In this document: piece by piece, positions 22,501 to 34,700 of the stretch | Layout of the letters: each line of letters begins with the position of its first letter | How positions within the stretch are numbered: position 1 is the stretch's first letter | Assembly (NCBI GenBank): GCA_008704415.1 | Contig: VXIS01000095.1 | Coordinates: 1 to 64,000, forward strand | DNA length: 64,000 bases | Reading direction: 5' to 3' | Source: Sphaerosporella brunnea | Taxonomy: Eukaryota; Ascomycota; Pezizomycetes; Pezizales; Pyronemataceae | Translations under genes and position numbers: made by a program | Notes under the pieces: model-generated | Told to the model about the DNA's origin: nothing | The model's input: the letters and a program-made list of their open reading frames with translations, nothing else | Databases searched by the model: none

Positions 22501-24228
22501 TGCGGCCATGACGAGGAGATGTCACTTTCGCACTTCATCTGGTACAGCCCGATGGTTTCGAGTCGGTACTAATCGTCAAATGACGGGCATCCTGAGCTGT
22601 TTATAAAGAGTTTAGCGTCGCGTCCGATCTCGAAAAACCTGCGCGTTCCCAAAGCCTGTTGTTGAAAACATAATACTATACGGTGAAGTACTGACTGTAC
22701 TGACCACGAGCGAAAACCAACCAGGAGCTTAGCAGATCTCCACTCTGAGTGTGAGCTAGTTTGGTTATGAATCTGGGATCCTGTGGCAGCAGTAGAGTGA
22801 AGACTCGTACGATCCGGCTTGCAATCCAAATGGGCCTTATATATTGTTGACTTGGCAGTCCATTCCTCCCCAGTAGGAGGTCGGTATTCACGGCAGACTC
22901 AAAAGGCAATGCGCGTAGTCCGACTGTGAATTCGGCAGCCACCGTTAAGATATTGATTGATAGCCATATAGAGAAGGAAGTTGTTATTCTGTCCCTCTGG
23001 CGTCAACTGGCAGCAGACTCGCCTTTGATTTCAAAGTTGGAAGTTCGCTGCACATTGGGTTCCTTGGCCAGGATAGTGCTCATCAATGGTGTAATGCCGT
23101 ATGTTATCGTCAAAATATCATAGATGATGTTAAAACCACCCATGTCTGTTATACCCACGTGTAAGCTACTCGCTCGCAGTATTCTGAAGAAATCTCACCT
23201 TTTGCGTACTGCAATGAACGGAGCCGCAATGGTCAACACATAAGGATATTCCAACAACAACGAATGCTCGGCTGTGACTCCCCCAGGCTTGACAACTGGA
23301 AATCGGCTCCAGTCTGCATCTGTCAGACTTGCCATTAAAACAAGGACAACTTTATACTTTGCCTCTTCACATTATGATCAATACTGACATATAGAATGCC
23401 ATAAAGCACACCAATGGCCAGTGGACCATAATTGACCAGATACTCATCGCGTCGTTCGCCTCAGACGTAACCACGCACCATGGGCTTGGGACCTCCTCAG
23501 AGTGAGCTCGGCGCCGATAATCATAAGTATTGTGACGAAGGCGAAGAACAGGAGGAATGGAAGCTTCAATGTAGCTGGCCGCCATCCCGTGTTTCTGGCA
23601 AAAAAGGTGGTCTTCCTCTGGCACAGACAGGCAGTGAAGTGTAGAGGGAGAAATCAGAGATGCAGGAGGAGGAGCCTGAAGCAGGGATCGATCGGGAGAG
23701 AGCCAGAGGGCGTAGTAGAAAGGTAAGAGAGAGAGAGGGAACAGGGCAAAGGAGCAGGCAGAGACAAAAGAGGGAGCTAAGGCCACGGGAGAGAAATGGG
23801 GAGCGGAGAGCTTTGTTGCTAGTAGAAAGTGAAGAGAGCAACAGAGAGAGAGAGCAGAGGAAGAGAGGAGAGGAGCGTGCAGTCGGGAAGGGCCAGAGGT
23901 AGCCAGTAGGAAGAGTAGAGCGAGGAGGGAGAGTGTGTCTCAACAAAGACAGTATCACCGGATGGGGAGGGCAGAGGACAGCTATAGGACAAGCCGAGGG
24001 GACGGGAAGTTCCTTCCCTGCACAGTCCGACGAAGACGGACTCTCAGAAGTGCTGGGAACATCGGTGTAGCTTTGTGGACCGACACGCTGGTATGCTGTA
24101 TCAAAGGATCTTTATTTGAGGCGCCGCGCCTCATGCGAGTTGTGTTGTCCCGATCACGTTTTCGAGCTGAAGGCAGAATTGGCGTGCGAACTTCATCTTC
24201 TTTCTGATGGCGAGTGTGTCCCATACAT
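19546..24228 (-). pseudogene. DUF3433 protein, disrupted right-arm copy
   Basis: Counterpart of 11164-15477, start codon equivalent at 24228 and stop equivalent at 19546. The reading frame is broken dozens of times. Many changes are one-base losses in short homopolymers (GGG to GG, CAACC to CAAC, AATTGG to AATGG) mixed with one-base gains and substitutions. C-to-T changes do not dominate, so this does not look like repeat-induced point mutation. It is interrupted by a purine-rich insert at 23627-23993. Such noise resembles uncorrected single-molecule reads. If the sequence is correct, the copy is dead. Confidence 0.8.
23627..23993. other. ~367 bp purine-rich insert, right arm only
   Basis: Absent from the left arm, where the matching junction lies between about 11401 and 11406, in the codons for the SPPLCKRK residues. 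The plus strand is strongly A/G biased with repeated GAGAGA tracts. There are no terminal inverted or direct repeats and no clear target duplication. Origin unknown: a real insertion, or basecalling or assembly noise. Confidence 0.7.
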
Positions 24229-25572
24229 TCTGGTGGTCGTCTATTACCGCTCTACCACCGAAACAGCAGGGAGTTCTAAGCTTATAGACTCCCCACGGCG
24301 GTTAAAGTTAGATATTGTACCTTGCAAGGCGCCATCTAGTTTTTTGGCGGACAGTGCACTACGCGCGGGCGTGCAGTAGTTGCAACCGTCTATAGTAAGT
24401 GAATGCTCGGTGAAGTATTAGGGGTAATCAAAGGCGCCGCGATTTGGATTCCCGCGGATTCGGCGTACTTTCAAAAAATTTGTCGTGCTTTCTAGACGTC
24501 CTCTCATTGGCTGGAGCAGCTTTTAAGTAGAATTCGCGGGCCTACGGATTCCTGATTGGCCACAAAAAGGTCGCCCAAAGCGACACTCACCTGCAGTTTT
24601 CAAAACCGCAAATTCAAATCACCCCCGTGTTGTTGGTCTGAGGAGCAAAAGAAGCGCCAAGCCACCCTGTGGCGTGATTGAGCCACCTATGGAAATAAGC
24701 GCTATACTATGTTCTATAAAAAGAATGTGCTGGCCGATACTATGATACATGTACTATACTTAGTACTGTACACACCAGGTGAGTCGTGCCGTAGATATTT
24801 CTGAAAGTGCACACATATAGTAGAAAACTATTAAGAGTGGGAGCACTGATCCGACAATTACTTAGTAGCTGATACTTACCAAACAAGCAGCAACTTACCT
24901 CTCGCGGAGCCATGTTAACAACGTCTCGGGAGGTGATCTTGCGGTCTTCGCGCGAAGGGTTTGGTTTCTTCACGGGCTGTTCGCACCAAGAAGTGAATCT
25001 CACGGAACATCTTTGCTGTTGTATTTCCGATGCAGCAACTCATTCAAGTCGGTCCAGGATTCCAATCGCTCGAGCTCAGGTTGATCCCAGCGATCCAATA
25101 CCTAGCGTTGGACAAAGTTCTCAATAGCCGGCCCAAAAAGCCCAGACTGCCGGGCTTGGGGATACAAAACGGCCGCTGCCTACTTCGGTGCTGCGCACCA
25201 AGATGAGCGACCACGACCGGCATCTCGCCTGGCCTCGCGACGGAACCGATCCTTCATTATCATGAAGCCTCCCGGAACCGTTGTTGGCCAAGCTATCATC
25301 GCCTGAGGCTTTATTCCCTTGGAGCGCACTGGATCTCTGATAGCGGTTTACCACGAACTCAATGTGCAATACTGCTAGTCAGCGTCCCAGAAAATTGATG
25401 AGTCCCAAGCAATCCGATTGGGAACAGATCTTACGGGCCAAGATTTATGTACTCCACGGAAGACCTCGACTGCAGGCAAACTATCGCTTCCCAAAACGAA
25501 TAACCGCAACGTGCTCTGAGGATCTAGTAGGTGACTTACTCTGGGCGTGATCGAGGATCTATACTCGAGCAC
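24229..25572. other. Intergenic stretch, mirror of 9813-11163
   Basis: Reverse complement of the region upstream of the DUF3433 gene, with small indels. No gene recognised. The open frame at 24740-25003 (-) is not preserved as a protein in the left arm and has no recognisable domain. Confidence 0.4.
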
Positions 25573-25845
25573 TACCGGATCTACTCGATAATACGGACAC
25601 GCCGGGAATCTGGAAAACCTTGAGCTCACCGGGAGGGAGCGGCCCCAATTTTTTTTTTTTGACAGCTTTTTTGGCGATTCGGCGGTGGTGGTGGGTGATT
25701 CCATGATAGTCTGTAGCTTGCAAGCTTCCAGTTGATTCATCACAAAATATACTTTTGTATTTGCCGCCCGGCTCGCCCCGCTCCGCTCCCTCCCGGCGTG
25801 ATCTCCGAATTCCCGGCGTGTCCATATTATCGAGTAGATCCGGTA
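25573..25845. mobile_element. TIR element (MITE), right-arm copy of 9542-9812
   Basis: Same TA-flanked element as at 9542-9812 with ends CCGGATCTACTCGATAAT, 273 bp including TA. The length differs by 2 bp because of run-length differences. Confidence 0.75.
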
Positions 25846-26234
25846 GTTACCACGAACAGAAAAGGCAGCGCGAGCGGAGCATCTACTCATCCTGCTCTCT
25901 GCTTCTGGGAGTGGGATTACTGTGGCCGGGTTCGTTACCAATCCTTGTTTCTAAATTTAATTGCAGATTTCTGAATTTGGTTTTCGGTTAACAGCTCCTC
26001 TCACCAGGGCGGCCTTAACTGGTGAGATGGATGTACAGGCCGACGCCAATGCTGTGCGTCGTCCATCCAGTCCAAAAGCTGATGGAGAAGAAAAGAGTAT
26101 CAATATCGTCAATCGTAGCCTCCAGTGAGATAGGTATCCTACCGCCTAGTATTGGGTTTTATGCTTTTCTACAATTCAATTTCGAGGGGGAGCTGAGTTT
26201 TCCGTGTTACGTGCAAGTGTGTTCATTATGATAT

Positions 26235-27365
26235 ATGCCTTTTCATCCCTCGTTCAAGTGGGAGGCTGAGGCAAACCAATTGCACTACGCTCCCTCCATG
26301 TATCCTACGGAAGATCTGGAGAGAATGACAATGATCCGTGAGACACATATCTTAGTAAGGAAGGCCGTCAGGACCGGCTGCCAGAAGCACCAAATTTGGA
26401 GGGCCCGAGGCGCGCACAGTTTAAACGAAGAGATCGTGAGGATTTTGTGGCCGACCTCCTCCACGCCATTGACGCCTTTTATTGTGAGGCGGCGCCAGTG
26501 TTCTCAACAGCCAGCCCGCCCGCCCGGCTTCGTTGGGCGGATGTGGGCTGATCGAAAAGCCCGGCTGGCTGTTTGGGCGGCAGCCCACGACGGAGACTAC
26601 AATGACGACAAATAAGACCACTATGATATCAACTACTGCTATGAAATGAAAGTACATAAAGATGTTCGCCGTGTAAAACGATGACTAGGCGGGAATCACT
26701 AGATAGGAGTTTACTATAACATTACAGATTCTGATAAGTTGACCGGCGCCGATTGAACCCTGCCAACTCGCAGTGGCCGGTCTTCACCGGAGATCACTCA
26801 AAGCCCTGGCAGCCGACAGCGGACTGGGCCGTTTGGGCTGATGCAAAAGCCCGCCAGCTGACAAGGTCATGTTCCTCCGTAAGATTGGTGTCGATCTTCG
26901 TCAGCTGGGGATCTTCGCCAATGCTGACAATGTCCGGGGCGTCCCAACCCAGCTGTGGGGCCCGAGCTGAGCGTTCGACGTTGAAGGGAAACCTGGGGCC
27001 CATAGGTTTCTGGATGGCAATTGGCTCGATAGTGCTGTGATATAGCCGGGCTGGCTAATTAATCCTAGCTTTACAACTCGCAGCCGTGGGCTGCATGGCT
27101 TGTATGAAGAATGGACGATGGATCAGGCGATTGTTGCTTCACGGGATATCACTCTGTATCATCTCCTCCTCGAGTACATACGCAAGAACAGAGAACCAGC
27201 AGTCTATATAGTAAAAGAGTGCGGCCTCCCAGGCAAGGGCGATATTATGTGTACGGCTGCTGGAGGAGAAGGGTGCCGCAATTAACCATTTTAGAGCACG
27301 AAGTTCAGGAGGATGAAATATGCTTGAGAGTTGCGGCTTCTACATCCTCGTCCCCAGCGCCTTAG
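26235..27365 (+). pseudogene. Decayed coding-like block, right-arm copy
   Basis: Mirror of 8019-9152 with the same three fragments (26235-26615, 26753-27040, 27100-27285). Two one- or two-base differences shift frames relative to the left arm. Family not recognised. Confidence 0.35.
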
Positions 27366-27431
27366 GCTTTTGTTCGATTTCTACGATTCTAACTTCGGCA
27401 CTTCCCCACGTTGCAATATAATCCGGCTACC

Positions 27432-28415
27432 TACCCCATCTACTCGACGGAAAGACATAGCGCTATCTGGTGAGAAATAGAGTTCCCGAGATCTCGCTTC
27501 TAGGCGAAAACTTAAACATATAAAATCGATACCCACAGCGAATGGAAGTCGCGCACCCCAATACTGCCGGTGATGATATGCAAGTTGTTGCTCTGGTGAT
27601 TGCGGCAGTAAGTAGTGGTGTGGTTGCAATTGCAGGTCGGCGGGCACGCTGAGAACGGTAGTCGGTGGTCGTCGAGAACGCTCGACGGCGGCGGTCCTGG
27701 GCGGTCCACCGAGGACGGTATCTATGTACATCTATGCACCGTCCGGTTTAGCAACGCCCTTGCACACCCGCTTGGGCTGCCTGCGAGACCCACTGGCCTC
27801 AGGCAGATGCAGCGAATCACTCATCCAGGCTTTGCTTCTTTGGCGGCATTCCCTTCGAGGACTCCGAACTTGAGCTTGAAACCACGGAGGAAAGACCGCT
27901 TGTCCCCGCTTCCACTGCCTGCATGCTAGCCTTTCCTTTGGTTCTAACCTGTCGGTAGCTCGGCCCCGTCCTTTACCCCCGCTCCTTCCGCTTCCCGTAC
28001 CCTCGCCCCCCCGCCCCTGCTCTTACCCGCGCCTCCACTCTTACCCTCCGTACTTCCCCGATTCTTGGACCTGGATCCGTGCTTTCTCCTTCCCCTAGTG
28101 GTGGCGCCTTGCCCTGTGATGGTGCCCGCCCTGCTGGCCCGGGGTTTGGTGGCCGGTGCGGCCGTGGCCATCATTCGTAGCGTTTAGCGGTCGAATGTTT
28201 GCAGCCCGGGTTCGCGAGGTGATGTGATGCTGTGGAGGATTGCACGCCGCCGCGGCGCTGGATGGTGAGCTCTAGCCGGCACCACCATCGTGGCCGCCAG
28301 CGATTGATTCTGTGCGCCCGACGTCTGAATTCACCTTCTCGATTACAACCGCGATCTCGGGAGCTCTAAATTTTCACCAGATAGCGCTATGTCTTACAGT
28401 CGAGTAGATGGGGTA
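27432..28415. mobile_element. ~1 kb TIR element, right-arm copy of 6969-7952
   Basis: Same length (984 bp) and the same CCCCATCTACTCGAC termini and TA flanks as 6969-7952. The two copies look essentially identical. Confidence 0.7.
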
Positions 28416-28785
28416 TTAACATGACTTACTGTCCGTTGTTAGAACCGAGCATTACCAGGTTTTTCAAAGGCGGCCATCGCGATTCAAGTTGAAGGAATTT
28501 CGTTCATCACTTTACCAAATCGATATTACATTCAAACCGCACGCTGTTGCCAACGCAAAGCGCACGCTACGCAACACTTTTCGGCAAAATCACCAGAAGA
28601 AAATAAATAAAAAATAGAACAAATCGCAAAGCAAAACTTTCATGGAAAAAAAAAAAAAAAAACAGACGTGAAAAACAATAAACGCAAAGCAATCCACACC
28701 GAAAACTCCCATAAAAACCCCAGCCCAGCCCGCCCCCCAAGACAAAAAACAAAATCCTCTAGCCTCCCCCCCCCCCCCCTCCTAT

Positions 28786-31700
28786 CTAAAGATATGGCAT
28801 CCATAGATGATCCAACTGAGACAAATTCGCCGGATTGACCGCCTTACTGATAAGGTCAATGACAGTTTGGTTTGCCGGTAATTTTCCTGCGCCGGGTTGC
28901 GCGAGACTAGCAGTCTTCTTGATAATGAATTCTGAGTTCTGCTGGACCTTTTCGCGGAGCTGTTGCTCGCCGAGCCCGGAGCGGTGTTGCTGTGTGAACC
29001 AGAAGATCATTTCGTCGCGGACAAATACGCTGAGGTGCTGCTCCAGCTCGAACTGCCCATTTGTTAGCATTGAGACTTTGCTAGAGTGGGGAGAATGGCA
29101 TACATCAGGCTCGCTCAAGCAGCGTGCGATCGTCATCACTGCACACGAGAAGATACCCTCAAGTGCAATAGGGCCCATGAGGGTCTGTATGTTGGGTGTG
29201 AGTCGGAATGGAACTGGCTCATTGCTGTGGAAGGCAGGGTTCGTTGAGGCCAATGCCGGGATCAACTCAGAACCCCATATGTTTCCAGTGGCGCGAGAAA
29301 TGAACATCTTGTGAGGGTAGCGGTTGCTCATGGTCATCACGTAGGTGAGGAAGGTCAACGCCGCGAACTGGTAACTGAACTGTCGCCGGAACAGGAAGAA
29401 CTCCGAGAATGAAGGATAAGAACTCGACAAGAACTCGAGCACAACCGTCGAAGGAACAAATTTCTCTTGGATTGCGTTGAAGATCTCCAACTTGACGTTC
29501 GGATCGACTGCCTGCTGGCCGGTTCTGCTGGGCTCCAGTGAAGCAATGACCTTCTTCAGTGCAAACACGATTGGATCATCCTTGTTGATGCCAATCTGGC
29601 GGCAGTGATCCTCAAAGATACCCTGTAATGAGATGTACGAAGCATCATCCTGGACAAGGCGGAGATGCGGTGCCAAGGGGACCATGAGTGGGAGGTGGAA
29701 GTTCAAGTTCCTGCGCCGAGTTTCCTTCCGTCGACTAAGAACACCATTGAAGATCCTGAAGAGTTGTAGAATCCGCTCTTCACGCCTGCAGTGCCTTGCA
29801 GCAGGGTGCTGAACTGCAAATGCGTGAATGCTGCCGTCGTGACCTCTCATCTTCAGGCGCCGGTGGCATATGCCATAGCCACGGATGACGTCCACCTTGG
29901 GCAAGAAGCGATCAATACGAACGAAGTCCTTGTTGCCGTCCTTGTGAACCAGATACTGGCCAGGGACCTCGACATCATCGAACTTCTGGAATCGGAACTC
30001 GCTGAGGTGCGGGCTGTACGACTCCAGGTTCTGGTAAGGAGGTCGGCGGTCAAGCTTCTCTTCAAACCTGTCTCTCCAGCGTCGTAGGCGTTCAATGTAT
30101 TTGTACAGGTTTGGCTTCTCCTTCACGAAGTCTTCCTCAAACGCCACCCGTATGTGGGCTGGAAGAATTGTCTCCGCGAACCTGGAGATATTGGCTTCCG
30201 TAGATGGAGGTAGCTTGGAATCTTCCAGCGCCGGGTTCATCCGAGCAATCCACTGAAGAGCATCGTTCAAGAGGGCAACGATTAGGCGATACGCGTCTTC
30301 ATCTGGAGGGCATTTGAAGAATTTGGAAATCTGATCTCCCATGGTCTCCATAGAGAGTGCCAAAAGAGGGAACGCCGTTTTGAGCACAGACATGATCTCT
30401 TCTGCGTACTCCCAGGGCAGACGCTTAACATGTGGCTGTGGAGCCTGATTCTGACCCGGCGGGGCAGGAGAGGCTGCGTTGGGCTGGGCTGTCGGCATGG
30501 TCGGGGAACCAGCAGCACCGGGTTGACCAGGAACAGTCGCATTTTGCAACGGACTGCCGGCCCTTCCTACACCGTCTGGCACGCCATTTGGTGTTGGCTG
30601 AGCGCTGCCTGGACGGGGCGGTACCTGACCCTGGGCGATGACTGGCGAGCCAGTCTTTCTCGAAGCTGCGGCTGCAGCTGTCTGTTTCTTGATCACCTGG
30701 TAGTCCTCTCTACTTGTACGGAGCAAGAAATACAAGGCCTAAACCCGTTAGGAATGTGAACGCCAAAGGTATGAAATCCACTGACCTGAGGGTAGTTTTT
30801 TGCAATCTTGATAAGGATCGCACGAGCGAGGCGTGCCTCCTTATGCGAGAGACTGGTTAGCAGCTGAGGAATGTAGGTAATCCAATACCAGACCGGCACA
30901 TCTCCCTTGTAGGCATCGAACGCAGCAGAAATCGAGGCAGTCGCGTCATCCAAACTGAGGAGCCACAATACACGGCCCAACAACTTCCTTGCCTTGCCGT
31001 TCTTGTAAAGTCCAGCAGCTTCGAGATAGCAACTGACTGCATTACCGGCGGGACCCATGTCCGAAGGGTTCTCCTTAAACAGCTGGTCATTATAATGGCC
31101 CCATTGAGCCCAGGCTTTTGGTAGTTTCAGGTCGTGGTAGAGAGCCAAGCTGAATGCTTCGTTTGCCTCGTCCTTCTGCTTAAGTTTGGAGAGGAACATG
31201 CCCTTGAGCGTGTAGAACTCCGCTTTTTGTTGCGCCGCGAAGTATCCCAGATTGGTGTTATTGATCACCTCCAAACCTTGGGTCAGTTCGTTAGGGTTCT
31301 GATAATGGCACTTGGCCTGCTCGCGCAACTTAAGGAAAGCCTCCTGAATCTCAATGTTTGGCAAAGTGTAGATCTTGCTCAGTTGGTTGATGCAGACTTC
31401 CGGGAGCTGGTGCTTTCGAGCGACATGGGCGAAGCGGTTGATTATCCACGCCGTCTCGTGGTAACCACGGTATCCATAGGAATTGCTGTTACCACCGGCA
31501 CTCTGGTTCTGACTCGGCAGTAGAGGAAGGTACGTCTGGTTGATCGAATGGAAGATGTGCTGCCGCCAGGTAACAAGGTCGTGCCATGCATTGATATCGT
31601 CCCAGACATTCGGCAGTCGATCTCTCCAGGTGCCCAAAAGCATCTTAAGTTCCTGGGACTTAGCATCGAGGTTCTGGGCCGTCGTTGCGTTAAGGCTGGC

Positions 31701-34700
31701 ATAGATAACGCTGGCATCGTGCAGCTCTACCAATTGCTGGAAAGTCTGCAGCAGCGGAATGTGGGCCTGCGTGATCTTCTTCGGCAAGCTGTGCCACTTC
31801 CTGAGAGAAAGCTGGATCGCCTCGTCACAGAGCCGAGAGAATTCCGTGGGAACTTCCGCCTTCTGGTGGACCTTTTGCAAAGCCATGAACGCGGCAAAGA
31901 AGAACCGTCGCGGAGTTGGTGCATCCATCAAACTCTTGATGGTCTGGTCCATCCGCTCGCCTTCGCTTCCGTTCCAGTTGTCAATCAGCCGCCATCCGCA
32001 TTCGAGCATTAGATCCGGATAATTTTCGTGCTTAGCAAATTCACTCAAGATCTCCCATTGTTGTAGTTTCTGAGCGCAAATGACCCAATGGTCCTCCCAG
32101 AGCATATATTCCGAGGCGGAGAACGGTAGCATTGCCGTGCGTGCATTGATCTGAGCAGTTTCGTACATCTGTTGGGCCTTATCCCACATGCCATGCTGCT
32201 CGAAAGAAATTGCCGAGTTTGTCTCGATGTAGTTTGCCCTACGCCTCCAAAGACCATAAAACATGTCTTCTTCGCAGACAGTGGCGTACATCTCAGTAAG
32301 AGCGTCGAGATTGCTGTCACGCACGACAGGCGCTTCCACCGGTGGCCTGATGACGTTCTCCTCCAGCAAGTGCAAGGCAGTATACCAAGCATCATAATTC
32401 CGGCTCAAATACTTAACCAGATGGGCCGGTAGGTTGAGCTTCGGTCTTGCGAGCTCCACGCCTTCCAACAGACTCTGAATCACGTTTGGACGCTTATCCA
32501 TGGCACGGCTGTGCCAATCCTTCGCAAGCAGACTGACCATACCCCTGGAAAGATCAATCCGGTCCTCCTTACCCATAGCAGACCAGCAGAGAGGGAAAAG
32601 CGATACCCAGATGTCGTGGCCACACTTGGGATCCAAGTGCTGAAGTTGACGCACCGGCTCCAAGATGTCGGCACTCCGCACATCAGCCAAACTCTGCAGG
32701 AACTTCTTGTGCTTGCACATGAATTCTTCGAACTTGTCGTCCAGCATCACATCCGATTTACGAGGGTCCTTTGCACCGTACGTCAGGAACATGGAAGAGG
32801 CTGGCATAACCCTCAGATCTTCATTGTGAAGTTCAACCCTCTGGTCCATTTCCACCGAGCCAAACAACAAATGGGTGGCTTGATGTAACCAGTAAGAATC
32901 ACTGAGACTCTCCCAATTCTGAGTTGTCATCACAAAGCTGAATCTGTTGCTGACGGTCCTCGATATGCTACGGTCGAAGATCTGAAGGAACCTATTCCTC
33001 ATGTTGACATCCTTCGCCCTGGTACCGACCAGGAACGCATGCTCCAGCCGGACAGTAAGCTCTGTCTTCGTTATGACGGGGTCCTCATATATCTTGATTA
33101 CCAGCTCCAAAAAACTGTTACACAGCTCAGGATCGTTGGGCCGGGACTCGAACGAGAGCATCTTCGATAGGACGGCGGTTTTTTCTTTGAGAGTCGGGAA
33201 GGTTTCCGTAGATCTAAACACCCAGTTCTCAACGATCCCGAGGATCTTCTTGCACAAAGTGGTGCTTGTAGACTTCTCCACTAGTTGGGCCATAACGCTC
33301 AAGAAAGGCCTCCGTTGATCGTGAAGAACAGAAACCCTTGAAGCCGAGACGTCAATCACCATGCACAGAAGCTTGGTTGTCGTATCGGGATCGAACATCT
33401 GAGTGTTTCCACCAGGCGTTTCCGGCTTCGCACCATTTGCAAGCACGATGCTGCCCGGTTGTCCGACGGCTGGTACAGAAAGATGATCTTTGCCCAGTTT
33501 TTGGAATGCTTTCATGAGCGCCGAGATGTGATCGTCAATGACCCCTGGACGCTTTATAGAGAGAGTATGGAGAATGTGGACACTCGACATGAGATTCGTG
33601 TTCAGGTTCTCCTGGACGATGTTACCGAGAGAAGCGATGAACTGGCTCTCTGGTGACTCTTTAGGTTCCTCATCTTCGTCTTCGCCTTCCACTTTCTCTA
33701 TCGGGAGGGCAGTAAGGACGCGAGCAAGCACGGGCTGCAGACTCTCCTGTACCTCTGCACTGTCAGATCGGAGCGGCTTATCCAGGTAAGTCTGGATCTG
33801 TGGCAGTTGCTGCATAATCCACTCATCCGTCTTCAGGTCCATGATTACGTTGAGGACGTTCAGAGAGTTCACAAATCCAGCCAGAGTGTTGTCCGTTATG
33901 TCATTAGTGACGAGGTATTCAGTCATAATCTTAGGGAAAAGATCAATCTCGAGGCCGCCCCAGTATTCGGGCCCCAAAAAGTCCCTTAGGAGCTGAAGAG
34001 CCTTGGTGCACGGTTCATCTGGCTTTCCAGAGTATTTTTCTGGGAGACGGCAAATGAACTGGACGAGATGGCGGATGACTAATGTTCGGAGTTGCGTCGG
34101 TATCGCATCGGTGCCCGCCGCTCCAATTTGAGAGACCGACTGCGGGATGCCAGTCATCATGGTATCCAGCTTTCGCTTCCTTGGCGGAGAAACCTCAGGG
34201 CTGTCGCTAGCGCGGGCCGTTGCAACCCGGTGTTGTTCCCATTTCCAGATCAGCGTCACCAATTTGATGAACAACTTCTTGTACTCGGTCGAAGGATTGG
34301 GTATCTGGAAGACAAGCTTTGGCAGCGCCGTCACTATCCAAGTAGCGAAATGCTCCCTTGAATCGAAGAACAGGTCATCGTGTCGGACGAGGAATTGGAA
34401 GATGTTGGTCATCTGGTGCGGGTTGTGGCCCTCCTCCGACAAGATCCTTCTTGGCCATCTAGCCCAAATGGGATACTTGTCTTCCGGTCGGGTGGGAACG
34501 CGCTTCTTCAAGACCGGGGCAATGAGCTCCAAAGCCTGGGTGACCAAAGGTCGGCCCTCGTGCTGGTGTGCCTTCAGCAAAGCGACATAGATTTGTATGA
34601 CGATCTTCGAAGGCGTGTCGAAGTGCTTGATGAAGAATGCGATAAGCACATATGCAGCCTGTTTGTTGACGATATCCTCCAGCTTAATGTAGTTCCATCC

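Noticed and set aside
19546..24228. Repeat-induced point mutation as the cause of right-arm decay
   Set aside because: Changes include many indels and transversions with no C-to-T dominance, and the adjacent identical TRA1 arms show no such mutation.
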